Below, piece by piece: positions 63,293 through 64,000 of a DNA stretch of 64,000 nucleotides; the first letter of the stretch is position 1, and each line of letters opens with the position of its first letter. Position numbers and translations under genes: made by a program. The DNA is from Mycobacteroides immunogenum (GTDB taxonomy: Bacteria; Actinomycetota; Actinomycetes; Mycobacteriales; Mycobacteriaceae), in the NCBI RefSeq assembly GCF_001605725.1, contig NZ_CP011530.1:1550001-1614000 (forward strand), in the 5' to 3' direction. The notes beneath the pieces were generated by a model. It did not search any database, was not told the DNA's origin, and was given only the letters and a program-made list of their open reading frames with translations.

Positions 63293-64000
63293 GTGGTTCG
63301 CAGTGACGGTTTGCTTGATATCGACGATTGTCTGAATGCCGACGGAAACATCGAGCTGCCGCCCGGCACCACGCTGATATCCCTCATCGAGCGGAACATC
63401 AGGAATGTCGGCGACACCGTCGCCTACCGGTACCTGGACTTCACCACCTCAGAAGAGGGCAGCCGCGTCGAGCTCACCTGGTCGCAGCTCGGCATCCGGC
63501 TCAAGGCCGTCGCCGCGCAACTGCAACGCCACATCAGGCGCGGCGAGCGGGTGGCCATCCTGGCGCCACAGGGTCTGGACTACATCGTCGGCTTCTTCTC
63601 GGCGATCAAGGCCGGTGCCATCGCGGTGCCGCTCTTCGCTCCCGAGCTTCCCGGACACGCCGAACGGTTGGATACCGCGCTGACGGACTGCACACCCACG
63701 GTGGTGCTGACCACCGCAGCCGCCCGGGCCACCGTCGAGGATTTTCTCAGCGGTCGGGCGGAGGCGCCGCGCGTGCTGGTTATCGACGAGATTCCCGACG
63801 GCGCGGGGGAGACGTTTGAGTACGTTCACCTGGTTGACGACGACGTCTCGCATCTGCAGTACACCTCGGGTGCCACCCGCCCGCCGGTGGGCGTGGAAAT
63901 CACGCATCGGGCGGTCGGCGTGAATCTGACACAGATGATTCTGTCCATCGATCTGCTGGACCGAAACACACACGGCTGCAGTTGGTTACCGCTGTACCAC
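63293..64000 (+). CDS. Fatty-acyl-AMP ligase, N-terminal part (3' end outside window)
   Basis: Adenylate-forming enzyme of the FAAL type that activates fatty acids as acyl-AMP for transfer to a carrier protein. 236 codons are present. The opening region (LPPGTTLISLIERN, AYRYLDF) and RVAILAPQGLDYIVGFFSAIKAGAIAVPLF are typical of FadD32-like proteins, and the A3 ATP loop is LQYTSGATRPPVGV. The neighbours that would show which lipid it serves lie beyond the window. In M. tuberculosis mycobactin genes (mbtL, mbtM) follow Rv1343c; this ligase may be unrelated. Confidence 0.9.
   Translation, partial: MVRSDGLLDIDDCLNADGNIELPPGTTLISLIERNIRNVGDTVAYRYLDFTTSEEGSRVELTWSQLGIRLKAVAAQLQRHIRRGERVAILAPQGLDYIVGFFSAIKAGAIAVPLFAPELPGHAERLDTALTDCTPTVVLTTAAARATVEDFLSGRAEAPRVLVIDEIPDGAGETFEYVHLVDDDVSHLQYTSGATRPPVGVEITHRAVGVNLTQMILSIDLLDRNTHGCSWLPLYH

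Overview
The window is chromosomal DNA of a rapidly growing mycobacterium, most likely the Mycobacteroides (chelonae-abscessus) group. The evidence is high GC, many GTG starts and 4-bp ATGA/GTGA gene overlaps, an actinobacterial Rho with a long hydrophilic N-terminal insert, an atpH b-delta fusion, NucS, the GlgE pathway, and one rRNA operon directly downstream of murA. Gene order follows the M. tuberculosis Rv1292-Rv1343c block closely, as I recall it. The 16S rRNA has a short helix 18, as in rapid growers. Its first hypervariable segment resembles, but does not exactly match, the abscessus/chelonae sequence I remember, so I leave the species open.

Layout. 1-5850: argS (5' end missing), lysA, hom, thrC and thrB, an aspartate-family amino-acid operon with start/stop overlaps. 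6178-8118: rho with its own intrinsic terminator. 8179-9547: three small exported proteins on the minus strand, two of them paralogues. 9801-13955: rpmE, prfA, prmC, an Sua5/TsaC gene and wecA. 14217-22602: an atpI-like gene, atpBEFHAGDC and a DUF2550 gene. 22599-24524: cobalamin adenosyltransferase (minus) and murA. 24525-30220: rrn operon with tandem promoters, 16S, 23S, 5S and terminator. 30280-36914: DUF4436 protein, membrane adenylate cyclase, nucS, methylmalonyl-CoA epimerase, fadA4, DUF3817 protein and a thioredoxin-fold protein. 36946-47010: glgB/glgE divergent from glgP, flanked by two paralogous zinc-metallopeptidase lipoproteins. 47030-51580: pncB, a TetR gene, pncA and dinG, apparently one transcript with the second metallopeptidase. 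51698-59104: clpS, DUF2017, S58 peptidase, mec, cysO, cysM, rhomboid, murI, a metallo-beta-lactamase-fold phosphodiesterase, rph and rdgB. 59145-60880: oxidoreductase, DUF3817 protein and LprD-like protein (minus). 61004-63244: tRNA-Leu followed by a lower-GC, frameshifted nuclease/helicase gene. 63293-64000: start of a fatty-acyl-AMP ligase.

How it works together. Most of the window is core metabolism: amino acids, ATP synthesis, translation release, cell-wall precursors (wecA, murA, murI), alpha-glucan turnover, and CysO-dependent cysteine synthesis. The parts that stand out are a large near-perfect inverted repeat between glgE and glgP, an NAD-salvage operon with a TetR gene inside it, the exported-protein trio after rho, the two metallopeptidases around the glg genes, and the broken nuclease-helicase gene beside tRNA-Leu. 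I found no CRISPR array, insertion sequence or prophage.
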